Part shown: positions 8,928 through 18,597 of the stretch, in pieces
Position numbering within the stretch: position 1 is the first letter of the stretch
Layout: each line of letters begins with the position of its first letter
DNA from: Termitidicoccus mucosus
GTDB lineage: Bacteria > Verrucomicrobiota > Verrucomicrobiia > Opitutales > Opitutaceae
NCBI RefSeq assembly: GCF_038725785.1
Contig: NZ_CP109796.1
Location: 2,356,001-2,420,000, forward strand
Length of the DNA stretch: 64,000 bases
Direction of reading: 5' to 3'
Program-made: the position numbers and the translations under genes
The notes under the pieces: model-generated
Told to the model about the DNA's origin: nothing
The model's database searches: none
The model's input: only the letters and a program-made list of their open reading frames with translations

Positions 8928-10451
8928 CTACCCTTTCAGCCGCTCGATCAATGCCTCGACCAGCGCGTCGAGGCTGGCGGTCTTGGCCTCGAAATCCACC
9001 GGCATGCCGGTCTCGCGCATCGTCGCGCTGGTGTGCCCGCCGATGCTGCCCGCAAGCGGGCGCCTGGCGTCGGGAGCGAGTTTCAACGCTCCGGCCTGCC
9101 CGGCAAAGGACTGCGCAGCGGACGAGCTCGCGAACAAAATCGCATCCGCGCCCTTCCGGCGGAAATCATCCGCCACGGGATCGTCGGCGAGATTGGTCTT
9201 TTCCGTCTTGTAGAGCGGCAGGCGGTCCACGATCGCGCGCGCGTCCTCGAGCTTTTTCACCAGCGCGGCGCGGTTCAGGTTGCCCGTCACGACGATGACC
9301 TTCGCGCTGTCGAGGCTGCCGGTCGCGATCAGCGCATCGGCCAGCGATTCGCCCGTGGCGGAGGCCGGCATGCATTCGACCTTGAGGTGATGGCGCTCGA
9401 TTTCACGCGCGGTGGCGCGGCCCACGCAGGCGAAGCGGAGCAGGCCGAGCGAGCGCACATCGTCGAAGCCCTTGAAAAATTCCTCGAAGAAAAACCGCAC
9501 GCCGTTCGCGCTGGTGAACACGATCCAGTCGTAGCCGCCGAGCTCGGCGAGGATTTCCACGAGCGCGTGCCGGTCCACGTCCTTCGCAACGGTGATGAGC
9601 GGGAGCTCGATGACCTCGGCGCCGAACGCCTCGAGCTTGTCGCGCAGCTCGCTGTTCTGGTCGCGGGTGCGGGTGATGACGACGCGCCGGCCAAAAAGCG
9701 GGAGGTGCTCGAACCAGTCGATGGCGGAACGGCGCGCCACGCTTTCGCCGACAAACACGATCGCGGGCGACGAGAGCCCGGACTGCGCGACGCGTTCCGC
9801 GAGATCGGCGGCGGTGCCCGTGACGCTGCGCTGGCGTCCGAGCGAGGCCCACTGCACGGCGGCCGCGGGCGTGTCGGGCGCCAGTCCGCCCGCGACAAGC
9901 TCGCGCAAAATCTCCGCGAGATGCCCCATGCCCATGTAGATGGCGAGCGTGGTATTCCTGAGTTTCCCGTAGGCGCGCCAGTCCACGAGGAGTTTTTTCC
10001 CCGGGTCCTCGTGGCCGGTGAGAAAAACGACCGCCGAGTTGGTGTTGCGATGCGTAAGCGGGATGCCCGCGTAGGCACCGGCGGCAAGCGCGGCGGTGAC
10101 GCCGGGCACGACCTCAAACGGGATGCCCTGCTCCGCCAGTGTCCGGGCCTCCTCGCCGCCGCGGCCAAACACAAACGGGTCGCCGCCCTTGAGCCGCACG
10201 ACACGCTTGCCCTCGTCCGCCTTCTCGATGAGCAACGTCTCGATCTGGTCCTGCGGCATCGCGTGAAAGCCGGATTTTTTCCCGACATAATGGACTTCGC
10301 AATCCGCGCGCCGCCATTTCAGCAACTCGGGATGCGCGAGGTAATCATACACGAGCACATCGGCGGACTCGATGAGCTCCCGCGCGCGAAAGGTGACCAG
10401 CCCCGGTTCCCCGGGTCCGGCGCCGACAAGATAAACGATGCCTTTGGACAT
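8928..10451 (-). CDS. cobA-hemD: Fused uroporphyrinogen-III C-methyltransferase / uroporphyrinogen-III synthase
   Basis: A 507-aa bifunctional protein. Residues 1 to about 245 are the SAM-dependent methyltransferase (SUMT) domain: [16 protein letters not shown] at the N-terminus, then [17 protein letters not shown] and [22 protein letters not shown]. From about 255 to the end is HemD, which cyclises hydroxymethylbilane to uroporphyrinogen [16 protein letters not shown] is recognisable. The fusion links tetrapyrrole ring closure directly to precorrin-2 synthesis, feeding siroheme and/or cobalamin. Such fusions are known in several phyla. The CbiX-like chelatase gene 1 kb away fits the same pathway. 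The start at 10451 is set by the glycine-rich SUMT opening. Confidence 0.95.
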   Translation of the reverse strand: MSKGIVYLVGAGPGEPGLVTFRARELIESADVLVYDYLAHPELLKWRRADCEVHYVGKKSGFHAMPQDQIETLLIEKADEGKRVVRLKGGDPFVFGRGGEEARTLAEQGIPFEVVPGVTAALAAGAYAGIPLTHRNTNSAVVFLTGHEDPGKKLLVDWRAYGKLRNTTLAIYMGMGHLAEILRELVAGGLAPDTPAAAVQWASLGRQRSVTGTAADLAERVAQSGLSSPAIVFVGESVARRSAIDWFEHLPLFGRRVVITRTRDQNSELRDKLEAFGAEVIELPLITVAKDVDRHALVEILAELGGYDWIVFTSANGVRFFFEEFFKGFDDVRSLGLLRFACVGRATAREIERHHLKVECMPASATGESLADALIATGSLDSAKVIVVTGNLNRAALVKKLEDARAIVDRLPLYKTEKTNLADDPVADDFRRKGADAILFASSSAAQSFAGQAGALKLAPDARRPLAGSIGGHTSATMRETGMPVDFEAKTASLDALVEALIERLKG

Positions 10452-10571
10452 GAGCGAAGAGTCTAGCTGCCCGCGGCGGCGCCGCACGGCAAGCCTCATT
10501 TGGAGAAGCGCCGCCGAGCGCGACTCAAACCGACGGCAACGATTATATGACATGAAGAGGCGCGGACGGCG

Positions 10572-10696
10572 CGTAGCGCAGGCATCCTGCCTGCCGTCGA
10601 TAATTTATCGCGCGAAGCGCTCATTTATTTCTGGGGAAAAGCCAGCGGCGCTTCGCGCCTTCGGTTTCGACGGCAGGCAGGGATGCCTGCGCTACG
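10572..10696. repeat. Nested palindromic repeat
   Basis: An outer inverted repeat pairs 10572-10600 with 10667-10696, beginning CGTAGCGCAGGCATCC; the arms differ by one inserted C. Inside is a second inverted repeat around GCGCGAAGCGC and its complement. It fills most of the 364-bp gap between cobA-hemD and pal. A fragment with TAGCGCAG and GATGCCTGCGC also follows the LysR gene at about 45661-45690. Confidence 0.75.
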
Positions 10697-10757
10697 AGGT
10701 GAACCGCCGTCTGCGTCGTCACCTCTGGATTCAACTCCAGCCGACCCGATGCTCCGC

Positions 10758-10785
10758 AAAAAAGCCCCGGAGAAAATCCGGGGCT
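10758..10785 (-). terminator. Intrinsic terminator of pal
   Basis: Arms AGCCCCGGA and TCCGGGGCT enclose a 5-nt loop and are followed on the minus strand by a T-run. It lies 30 bp after the pal stop. Confidence 0.85.
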
Positions 10786-10815
10786 CAAAATACTCTCGTG
10801 AGTTGAAGCGATAAA

Positions 10816-11412
10816 TTACTGGTCGAGCACGACGATCTCGACGCGGCGGTCCTTGGCCATCTCGGCGGCGGTGCCCTTCTCGGTGGCGTTCAACGAACCG
10901 TGGGAAACCGTGTCGATCTTGTCCGCGGCCACACCGATGCTCGTCAGGTAGCGTTTCGCGGAATTCGCGCGGCGGTCGCCGAGAGCAAGGTTGTATTCGG
11001 CGGTGCCGCGCCAGTCGCAATGTCCGTCCAGACGAATGCGCGCCGTCGGATGCTGCGCGAGATGATCCTTCGCGGCCTGGAGCTTCGAACGCTCGCTGGC
11101 CTTGATGGCGGATTGGTCGAAGTCAAAATAAACGTCGCCGAAAAGGCCCTTTTGCTCGGCCCCGGCAGCGGCGGCGGAACGCTCGCCAAGCCCGCCATTC
11201 GGGTCGAGGGTGCCAAAGCCGCCCGCGCCTCCGGCGCCGAAAGAACTGCCGACATTGAGCGTGCCGCCATCGCTGCCCGGGACGCCACCCTCGCCGGAAC
11301 CGACCATCGTGGCGGACGGGTCGGGACGGACGGGTTTCTTCGCGCAACCGGCGGCAAGCAAGGCAAAAGCGCCAAGGCCGATGATGATGAATTTGGGTGA
11401 AAGATATTTCAT
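10816..11412 (-). CDS. pal: Peptidoglycan-associated lipoprotein Pal
   Basis: A 198-aa lipoprotein. The signal peptide ends in the lipobox LAAGC at about residue 23. A glycine-rich linker (about 40-85) leads to an OmpA-like peptidoglycan-binding domain with VYFDFDQSAIK, LDGHCDWRGTAEYNLALGDRRA and the C-terminal DRRVEIVVL. Pal anchors the outer membrane to peptidoglycan and works with the Tol proteins in constriction. No tolA, tolB or tolQ/R gene is adjacent in this window, which is unusual because these genes are often clustered. The divergent CbiX-like gene starts 86 bp away. Confidence 0.95.
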   Translation of the reverse strand: MKYLSPKFIIIGLGAFALLAAGCAKKPVRPDPSATMVGSGEGGVPGSDGGTLNVGSSFGAGGAGGFGTLDPNGGLGERSAAAAGAEQKGLFGDVYFDFDQSAIKASERSKLQAAKDHLAQHPTARIRLDGHCDWRGTAEYNLALGDRRANSAKRYLTSIGVAADKIDTVSHGSLNATEKGTAAEMAKDRRVEIVVLDQ

Positions 11413-11498
11413 AGTGGGAAAAAGAGGGTGGCGGGTTGACCTTATTGAGCAATGCGGTTGCGTCGGCAAGTAATTTATCCTCGAAACATCCGATGGCC

Positions 11499-12362
11499 AT
11501 GCCGGATTCACAAATCTGTTTTCTCTTCGACAACGGCTCCTTGCGTCCATCCTCCACCCTGAATCTCCGGGCCACGGCCAGGCTGCTGGGCGGGGTTTTG
11601 CCCGCGCCGGTGCGTCCCGTGTCGCTGCTGCACTCGAGCGCGGTGGACGCCGCGGCGCTCGGCGGTGAACGGGCGGAACTGCTGGAAATCGCCGTGCGGA
11701 AGTGGTGGGGCGAAAATCCCGGGGGCGAGGCCGTGCTGTTGCCGTTGTTTTTCGGCCCCAGCGGGGCGTTGACCGGCTATGTGCCGGCGCGCATGGAGGC
11801 CGCGCGGAAGGCCTTCCCGCTGGCGCGCTGGCGGCTGGCGCGCTGGCTGATCGAGCCGGGCGAAGCCGATGAGGGCGTCGCGGGCGCGCTGGCGGCCGAG
11901 GCGCGGAGCGTGATCGCGGCGGAGAAGCTGGAGCGCCCGCGCATCGTGCTGGTGGATCATGGCAGCCCGCAGCGCGCCGTGACGGCGGTGCGCGATCATC
12001 TGGGCGCGCAGTTGCGGCGGCTGCTGGCCGGCGACGCGGCGGAAATCGGCGTCGCGTCGATGGAGCGGCGGCCGGGGGCGGAGTTTGCGTTCAACGAGCC
12101 GCTGCTCGCCACGCGGCTGCGCACGCCGCCGTTTGACGCGGGCGACGTGGTCGTGCTGCTGCAATTTCTTTCGCCGGGCCGCCACGCGGGGCCGGACGGC
12201 GACATCGCGGCGATCTGCGCGGCGGCGCGAAGCGAGCGTCCCGGTTTGCACACGTGGATGACCGAGCCGGTCGGCACCGCGCCCGAGGTGGTTGAGAGGC
12301 TGGCGCGACGTTTTGCCGAGGGGCGGGACAAGCCGGTGGCGGCGGGCGGGGATTTTTCCTGA
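11499..12362 (+). CDS. CbiX-like chelatase family protein
   Basis: A 287-aa protein. It begins with a strand plus FDNGSLRPSSTLNLR, includes LLPLFFGPSGALTGYVPARM in the first half, and has RIVLVDHGSPQRAV near the middle, typical of the two-lobed CbiX/SirB class II chelatases that insert Co2+ or Fe2+ into sirohydrochlorin. The usual second metal-ligand histidine region is less clear, so the metal is not assigned. A siroheme or cobalamin role is supported by the nearby SUMT-HemD fusion. Starts at 11493 and 11499 are both possible; 11499 is chosen. Confidence 0.7.
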   Translation: MPDSQICFLFDNGSLRPSSTLNLRATARLLGGVLPAPVRPVSLLHSSAVDAAALGGERAELLEIAVRKWWGENPGGEAVLLPLFFGPSGALTGYVPARMEAARKAFPLARWRLARWLIEPGEADEGVAGALAAEARSVIAAEKLERPRIVLVDHGSPQRAVTAVRDHLGAQLRRLLAGDAAEIGVASMERRPGAEFAFNEPLLATRLRTPPFDAGDVVVLLQFLSPGRHAGPDGDIAAICAAARSERPGLHTWMTEPVGTAPEVVERLARRFAEGRDKPVAAGGDFS

Positions 12363-12423
12363 TCGTTCCCGTTCCTTTGCTCGTTCGTTCACATCATTTG
12401 CCAATAAAAATGTGGATTTTTGG

Positions 12424-12504
12424 TGGAGGGCCGAGCTCCCGCGAGGCCGTCGCCGAAAAACGGTGCGTCCAACCGCGACGGCCTCGCGGGAGCTCGGCCC
12501 TCCA
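12424..12504. repeat. Palindrome, GGAGGGCCGAGCTC family, copy 1
   Basis: Perfect 29-bp arms at 12424-12452 and 12476-12504. It lies in the gap between the convergent CbiX-like and autotransporter genes, where it could stop transcription in both directions. A second copy at 55384-55470 differs at one arm position, and the partner base differs correspondingly, so the pairing is kept. Confidence 0.85.
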
Positions 12505-12533
12505 AAAGTCCAGGTGAGAACGACTTTTTAGGC

Positions 12534-15500
12534 TTACCACATGTAGCGGAAGCCGAGGCCGGCGGACCAGGGGCGCTCGTAGTTGTCGGCCTTGTTGTAT
12601 TCGTAATCCAGATACAGCTGACTGCGTTCGTTGAGGATGTAGGAGAGGCCGAGGCCGGCCTCGGCGCGGGTGCCGCCAAACTCGGGATCGAAGCTGACGC
12701 CGTCGGTGCGCATGGTGCCGCCGGAGGTGCTGCCGCCGGCAAGGCCGAGCCTGACGTAGGGGCGCCAGCGAGTGGCGAACACGGTGCCGGCGGCGACTTG
12801 CAGGCGGCCTTGCAGGGCGATGGCGCTTTCGAGGTCGGCGCGGATGCCTTTGTCGGTCACGTAATTTTTGCCGCTGAGCCAGGCCACGGCGACCTGGGCG
12901 GAGGGTTCGATCCAGACGGAGGGGAGTTTGAGGCGGGGGGAGAAGTCGATTTCGAAGTGACGGCCCAGCTCAAGCGAGAAGCCGATGGCGGTGCTGTTGT
13001 AGGCGGCGTGGTCGGCGACGCCGTAGCTGGAGCGGGAGTTGAATTTGTTTTTGTTGTGGTCGCCCTTGAGGATGGCGTCGGCATACCAGCCGTCGCGGTG
13101 GAACCAACTGGCGTAGAAACCGGCGGCGATGTTGTCGGTATCGCCGTCGCCGCCGTTGCTGAAGTCGCGGCTGGTGCGGCCCGTGCCCACGAAGACGCCG
13201 CCGAGGAGGGTGCTGTCGCCGAGGCGGAAGGCCTTGTCGCCGCCGAGGGTCACGCTGTAGGTGTCCTGCTTGAAGGGAGTGCCGGAAAGGTCGGGATCGG
13301 CGTCGAGGTGATAGGCGTTGGCGCGCACCCAGAGGTTGCCGCGGGGGTCGAAGGTGACGGCGGCATTGGCGCGGAGGTCGCCCATGCGGCCCTGAAGGGT
13401 GTCGAGCGAGTAATGCCACTCCATGCCGAGAATGGAGGCGGTGTTGAGGATGGCGGCGGCGGCGCTGCTGGGGCGCCCGGAGCGGACGAGTTCATAGTCC
13501 CTGGCAGCCTGGATGAGGTCGTAAACAAAGGCGCCGGATTCGACGGGATCGGCGGTGAAGGTGGCGGCGGTGGCGTCACCTTCGACGATGATGACACGGT
13601 AGGTGTCGTGGGCGAGGGAGATGGAGGTGCCGGTGTCGGTGATGGTGAAGGAGTTTAGCCATTCGATTTTGAAGTCGCCGACGGCGGTGCCGGTGATGCG
13701 GAGGGTGTCGTTCGTGTTGGCGTAGTGGTTGATGCCGAGTTTGATGGTGGTCGAGGTGCCGGTGGTGAAGAGGTCGCCGGTGGTAAGCTGGGCACCGAGG
13801 GCGGCGGTCCCGGTGCCGGCGGCGTTGATGATGAGGCTGGCGGTGTCGGCGAGGGTGAGGGCGGGGACGGTCTGGTTTTGAAAGAGGGAGAGGGTGCCGC
13901 CGGTGGTGATGCGGAGGTGGCTGGACGGGGAGAGGACGTCGGCGGTGTTGGTTTGGACGAGGGCCTGGGTGATGATGGTGTCGCCGGTGTGGGCGAGAGG
14001 GGCCTGGAGTTGGATGCGGGGCTGGTCGGAGAGGTCTTCGGCGGTGCCTGTGCTGTTGAAGGTGGTGAGCGTGAGATTGCCGGTGCCGGTGATGATGGTG
14101 GTGGTGCCGCCGAGGATAAATTGGGAGGTGCCGGTGGCGGCGAGGGTGAGGGCGCCATCGAGGACGACGGGGGTGGTGAAGTCGAGAGAGGCGTGGGCGT
14201 GGATGGCGGCGCCGACGGCGGTGGCGGTGACGTGGATGCGGTTGTCTTCCGCAGTGCCACTGATGTGAAGCTGGTCGCCGTTGGTGATGGAGATGACGCC
14301 GCCGTTTAGCTCGATGCCTTCGGCGAAGTCGTTGCCGGCGTTGGTGAAAGCGAGGGTGCCGGAGCCGTTTTTGATGAGTTTGCCGGTGGGGGTGATCTCA
14401 CTGTCGATGGCGTAGCCGGTGCCCGTGACGATGCGTCCGGAGCCGCTGAAGCTGTAATTGTCGTCGCCCTCCACAATCATGCCGCTGGTGGTGATTTGCA
14501 CGGAGGTGATTTCGATGTCGCGGACGGCAGCAGTGCCGGAAGTGAAGCGGACGAGGTCGCCGGGGACGGTCTCGACGTTGCCGGGGTGAAAGCCGTCATC
14601 CCAGTTGATGCCGGTGAGGCTCCAGAACGAGCCGGACGCGCCTGTCCAGGTGACGAGGCGGCTGCTGTCGGAGTCGGTGATGAGCTGGAGCGTGCTGTCG
14701 CTGGCGGTGGTGACGAGGGTGGTGCTCGCGATCATGCGCACGCCGGGGATGACGCCGCCTTCCAGAAGAGGGCTGTTGAACTTGGTGTCGTCGATCGTGT
14801 CGGTGGACTGGAGGATGTTGAACGTGCCGCTGCCCTGCCACTGGGCGATGTTGATGTCGGTGAGCGCTCCATAGCCGATGTCGCCGTCGATATAAACAAG
14901 GCCGGCATCGGAGCCGGTGGAGAGGAGATCAAGCGCGATGGTGGCCCCGTCCAGCATGGTGCTGCCGGTGAGCTGGAGGACGCCGGAACCGGTGGCGTGG
15001 AGCGTGCCCTGAATGTTGAAATGGTTGGCCTTGAGCACGGAGGTGCCGGTGGTGGCGGTCGTGATGACTGCGCCGGTGGCGAGGTCGAGGCCGGCCGCGC
15101 TGTCGCTGGCGTCGGTGAGGTCGAGCGAGGCGTCGTCCTTGAGGGCGAGGACACCTTCGTTGATGGCGGCGGAGCCGGCCCACACACTGGTGCCGCCGAA
15201 GCGGAGGGTGCCGGCGCCGTTTTTCACGAGGGTGTTGCCGGTAGCGGCGGCGGAGGTGATGGAATCGTCGATGTAAACGTTATGGGTGCCGGAGACGAGG
15301 AGGGCGGCGGCAGAAGCGGAATAGATGGCGTTGGGGGTGGCGGTGGCGCCGCTTTGTTTGTGGGTGTTGCCGGAGAAGGAGATTTCGCCGCCGGCGGCGT
15401 CGAGGGCGATGGTGCCGCCGAGGGTGTAGATGGCGCCGCCGTAGCCGTCGGCGGTGTTTTCGGTGAAGGCGATGGAGCCGCGACTAAAGGTGGTGGTGCT

Positions 15501-18419
15501 GCTGGTGACGAGGCCGGCGGTGTCGGTGACTTCGATGGTGGTGGAGCCACTGATGGTGGCGAGGGCAAGGAGGCCGGAAGCGGCGTAAATCGCGCCGCCG
15601 TCGCCGGTGCCGGGAACGGAGACGGTGGTGGTGGTGACAACCGGGCCGTCGGTGCCGGTGGTGGTAGAGGAGACGGTGGTGGTGGTGGCGAGGGCCTTGT
15701 TCTTGGAGAAGGTGGCGTTGGCCAGGGTGAGCGTGCCGGTGGCGTCATGGATGGCGCCGCCAAGGTTGGCCTTGTTATCCGAGAAGGAGAGCGTGGCGGG
15801 GATGCTGGTCGTGGTGGTGGTGGTGCCGGTGATGATGGAGCTGTCGTCCGGGTCGGTGCTCACAGTGGTGGAGATGGTGACGAGCATGACCGGGGCGAGG
15901 TTGAGCACGCCGGTGTTATAGATGGCGCCGCCGTGTGTGCCGGTGTTGCCGGAAAAGGTGGCGTTGGAGAGGGTGAGCGTGCCGGTGTTGTTGATCGCGC
16001 CGCCGTTGCCCGCGCCCGCCACTGTGCCGGTGGCGGTGTTGCCGGTGAAAGAGAGCCGGCTGGTGCCGCTGTCGAACACGCCCAAGTTGGCGATGGCGCC
16101 GCCGTTCGCGGCGGTGTTGGAGGCGAAGACGAAGGAGCCCGCGCCGGAGTCGAGGGCGAAGGTGCCGGAGTTATGGAGCACGCCGCCAGTACCCGTGGTG
16201 GTGTTGTTGGCGATCGTGACAGTTTTTGCCGTGGTGCCGGAGATGATGTAGCCGGCGGTGGTGGCGGCGCTGTTGACGAGGCGCTGGAGCGCGGTGGTGC
16301 CGCCGCCCTCGAAGGTGCCGGTGGCGAGGAAGTCGATGAAGGCGGTCCCGTCGGTGCCGGTGAAGGTGATGCCGGAGAGCCCGCCGCCGAAGAGGTTTTC
16401 ATCGACGGAAACGGCGAGCACGCCTTCCTGGAGGGCGAAGGTGCCGGTGTAATGGGAGTTGTCGGCGTGGAGGACGAGGGTGCCGGCGCCGGTCTTGGTG
16501 ATGAGGGCGTTGGAGGCGGAGCCGGAGGCGATGGAGTCGGTGGTGCCGGAGAGGGCGGTGGTGCTTGATTCGACGGTGGTGCCGCCGATGATGAGGGTGC
16601 CGCCGGCGCCGATGTCGAAGGTGGCGGTGGCGTTGGTCCCGGCCATGTAGAGGAAGCCGCCGCGGCTGTTTTGCCTGGTGCCGGACTCGGCCACGTAATT
16701 GCCGGCGTAGGACTGGGTGGTGCTGGCGGAGATGACGATGCCGACGTGGCCGTTGTCATTGTAAATCGCACCGCCGCCGAGGGCGGTGGTGTTGGAGGAG
16801 GTGACGACGAAGTTGTTCTGGAACCCCACGTCGGCGAGGGTGATGTCGCCGCCGTTGTTGTAGATCGCGCCGCCGGCGGCACTGGCGCCGGTGGTGCCGG
16901 TGGAGACGCCGGCGCTGTTGCCGATGAGAAGCGCATTGGTGATCACGAGGGGCGTGGAGGATTCGTGATAGAGGGCGCCTCCGAATTCGCCGGCGTAGTT
17001 GCCGCTCATGCGGACATCGGCGAGGGTGAGGTCGCCCCGGTTATGGATGGCGCCGCCGCGGCCGTGGGTGCCCGAAGCGATGTTGGCGTTGAGGTTGCTG
17101 GTGCCGTCGATGACGAGCGTGCCGCTGTTGTAGATGGCGCCGCCGTTGTGGCCGGCGGCATTGTTATAGAAAAACACGGAGTTCAGCGAAGCGGCGGCAA
17201 TGTTGTAGAGGCCGCCGCCGCTGTCGCCGGCGGAGTTGCCCTGGAGGGTGGCGCTGCTGGAGTTGTAGAGGCCGGCGTTGTAAACACCGCCGCCGCTGCC
17301 GGCGGTGCCGGTGGTGTTGTTGCTGATGCCGGTGATGGTCTGGACGAGGGTGCCGGAGGCGGCGTTGTAGATGCCGCCGCCGTTGGAGCCGGAGTAGTTG
17401 GAGGAGACGAGGGTGGAGCCGGAGAGGCGGACATAGCCCTTGTTGTAGATACCGCCGCCCTCGCCGGTGAGAGTGGTGATTTCCTGCGCATCGGTGCCGG
17501 TGCCGACGGTGCTGGTGCTGGAGGTGAGGGCGGTGTTGCCGGTGATGGAGGAACGGGAGAAGTCGAGGGTGGCGCCGGTTTCGTTGAGGATCGCGCCGCC
17601 GTTGTTCCCGGCGGAATTGGAGGTGATGGCGACGAGATCGAAGGTGATGGAGCCGCCTGGGCCGTTGTAGATGGCGCCGCCGTTGTTGTCAGCGGTGTTG
17701 TTGGCGATGGTGCTGCTGATGTTGACCGTGGCGGTGGCGCTGCCGGTGAGCGTGCCGGTGAAGGTGGTGTCGCTGATGGTGACAGGCATGTCGCTGCCGG
17801 AGAAGGTGTAGTTGCTGCCGACGATGGCGAAGGAGCCGCCGTTGTTGACGATGGCGCCGCCGCTGGCGGCGTTGGAGCCGCTGTCGAGGTGGAGGTTCCG
17901 GAGAGTGCCGCTGGTGACGTCGCCGGTGATGTCGAGGATGTGCGACTGTCCGCTGCCGCTGATGGTGGTGAAGAGGGTGGTGTTTTGCGCGACGGTGCCG
18001 GTGATGGTGCCGGTGGCCACGCCGGTGGTGGTGTCGCTGACCACGGTGGTGCCGGTCAGGTAAACGGTGCCGGTGGTGACATTGCCGATGGTGAGCCCGG
18101 GTTTGTCGAGCCTGAGCGCGGAGCCGGAAAGGTAGATGGTGGTGCCGGTGTAAGTAGTGGTAGTGGTGCCGGTGGTGGTGTCGGTGCTGGTGGTGACGAC
18201 GCCCGCGAAGTGGATTTCGTCGCCGGGATTCGTGGCCGAGTTCGCGAGGATGGCGCGGAGCTGGGTGGTGCCGGTGGGCTGGTCATCGCCGCCATCGGTG
18301 ACCGTGTAGGTGGCGGCGGAGGCCGCGAGAGGCAGCAGGAGGCCGAGGGCGAACAGAGGGAGGCCGCGAAGGAGCGGACGGAGTGTCAGGGCGGCGGGCG
18401 GACGAATGGCGGATTTCAT
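12534..18419 (-). CDS. Giant autotransporter with Pmp-like repeats
   Basis: A 1961-aa protein. An N-terminal signal peptide (LPLFALGLLLPLAASAA) is followed by ATYTVTDGGDDQPTG...LRAILANSATNPGDEIHF, a start typical of CSLREA/Pmp-type beta-helix proteins. The passenger (about 40-1650) is extremely Thr/Gly/Ser-rich and has many GGAIYN/GGGIYN repeats, as in chlamydial polymorphic membrane proteins, plus beta-strand repeats such as LVKNGAGTLRFGG. The last ~300 residues are an autotransporter beta-barrel (from about WHYSLDTLQGRM) ending with aromatic residues, GLGFRYMW. A surface adhesin or display role is inferred. The start at 18419 is set by the signal peptide. There is no internal stop, although the repeats would favour slippage. 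Confidence 0.93.
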   Translation of the reverse strand: MKSAIRPPAALTLRPLLRGLPLFALGLLLPLAASAATYTVTDGGDDQPTGTTQLRAILANSATNPGDEIHFAGVVTTSTDTTTGTTTTTYTGTTIYLSGSALRLDKPGLTIGNVTTGTVYLTGTTVVSDTTTGVATGTITGTVAQNTTLFTTISGSGQSHILDITGDVTSGTLRNLHLDSGSNAASGGAIVNNGGSFAIVGSNYTFSGSDMPVTISDTTFTGTLTGSATATVNISSTIANNTADNNGGAIYNGPGGSITFDLVAITSNSAGNNGGAILNETGATLDFSRSSITGNTALTSSTSTVGTGTDAQEITTLTGEGGGIYNKGYVRLSGSTLVSSNYSGSNGGGIYNAASGTLVQTITGISNNTTGTAGSGGGVYNAGLYNSSSATLQGNSAGDSGGGLYNIAAASLNSVFFYNNAAGHNGGAIYNSGTLVIDGTSNLNANIASGTHGRGGAIHNRGDLTLADVRMSGNYAGEFGGALYHESSTPLVITNALLIGNSAGVSTGTTGASAAGGAIYNNGGDITLADVGFQNNFVVTSSNTTALGGGAIYNDNGHVGIVISASTTQSYAGNYVAESGTRQNSRGGFLYMAGTNATATFDIGAGGTLIIGGTTVESSTTALSGTTDSIASGSASNALITKTGAGTLVLHADNSHYTGTFALQEGVLAVSVDENLFGGGLSGITFTGTDGTAFIDFLATGTFEGGGTTALQRLVNSAATTAGYIISGTTAKTVTIANNTTTGTGGVLHNSGTFALDSGAGSFVFASNTAANGGAIANLGVFDSGTSRLSFTGNTATGTVAGAGNGGAINNTGTLTLSNATFSGNTGTHGGAIYNTGVLNLAPVMLVTISTTVSTDPDDSSIITGTTTTTTSIPATLSFSDNKANLGGAIHDATGTLTLANATFSKNKALATTTTVSSTTTGTDGPVVTTTTVSVPGTGDGGAIYAASGLLALATISGSTTIEVTDTAGLVTSSTTTFSRGSIAFTENTADGYGGAIYTLGGTIALDAAGGEISFSGNTHKQSGATATPNAIYSASAAALLVSGTHNVYIDDSITSAAATGNTLVKNGAGTLRFGGTSVWAGSAAINEGVLALKDDASLDLTDASDSAAGLDLATGAVITTATTGTSVLKANHFNIQGTLHATGSGVLQLTGSTMLDGATIALDLLSTGSDAGLVYIDGDIGYGALTDINIAQWQGSGTFNILQSTDTIDDTKFNSPLLEGGVIPGVRMIASTTLVTTASDSTLQLITDSDSSRLVTWTGASGSFWSLTGINWDDGFHPGNVETVPGDLVRFTSGTAAVRDIEITSVQITTSGMIVEGDDNYSFSGSGRIVTGTGYAIDSEITPTGKLIKNGSGTLAFTNAGNDFAEGIELNGGVISITNGDQLHISGTAEDNRIHVTATAVGAAIHAHASLDFTTPVVLDGALTLAATGTSQFILGGTTTIITGTGNLTLTTFNSTGTAEDLSDQPRIQLQAPLAHTGDTIITQALVQTNTADVLSPSSHLRITTGGTLSLFQNQTVPALTLADTASLIINAAGTGTAALGAQLTTGDLFTTGTSTTIKLGINHYANTNDTLRITGTAVGDFKIEWLNSFTITDTGTSISLAHDTYRVIIVEGDATAATFTADPVESGAFVYDLIQAARDYELVRSGRPSSAAAAILNTASILGMEWHYSLDTLQGRMGDLRANAAVTFDPRGNLWVRANAYHLDADPDLSGTPFKQDTYSVTLGGDKAFRLGDSTLLGGVFVGTGRTSRDFSNGGDGDTDNIAAGFYASWFHRDGWYADAILKGDHNKNKFNSRSSYGVADHAAYNSTAIGFSLELGRHFEIDFSPRLKLPSVWIEPSAQVAVAWLSGKNYVTDKGIRADLESAIALQGRLQVAAGTVFATRWRPYVRLGLAGGSTSGGTMRTDGVSFDPEFGGTRAEAGLGLSYILNERSQLYLDYEYNKADNYERPWSAGLGFRYMW

Positions 18420-18597
18420 TGAAAGTGGCGGGCGCGGGTTTGGTTCGGTCGAATGTGCTGCGGCGGAGCAGGCGGCGAAATGATTGGGCGGGGTGCGGAG
18501 CGCTTTCCCGTGCGATTGTCCCAAGGTGTTTTCGGGAGACGTGGTGCGGATGCGCGGCACAGGAAAAGGCGGGACACGGGTTGCGCGGTCCGGCGGC

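Noticed and set aside
10452-10815. Cobalamin riboswitch near the SUMT-HemD gene
   Set aside because: The gap is filled by a nested palindromic repeat and the pal terminator. No B12-box-like sequence was seen.
14496-16568. Long plus-strand reading frame (690 codons) opposite the autotransporter, and similar long antisense frames elsewhere (e.g. 16671-18422, 3636-4967, 38342-40003)
   Set aside because: The composition is only Gly/Ala/Val/Asp/Arg, the expected mirror of GC-rich coding sequence, and no domain is recognisable. The minus-strand genes have clear signal peptides and motifs.
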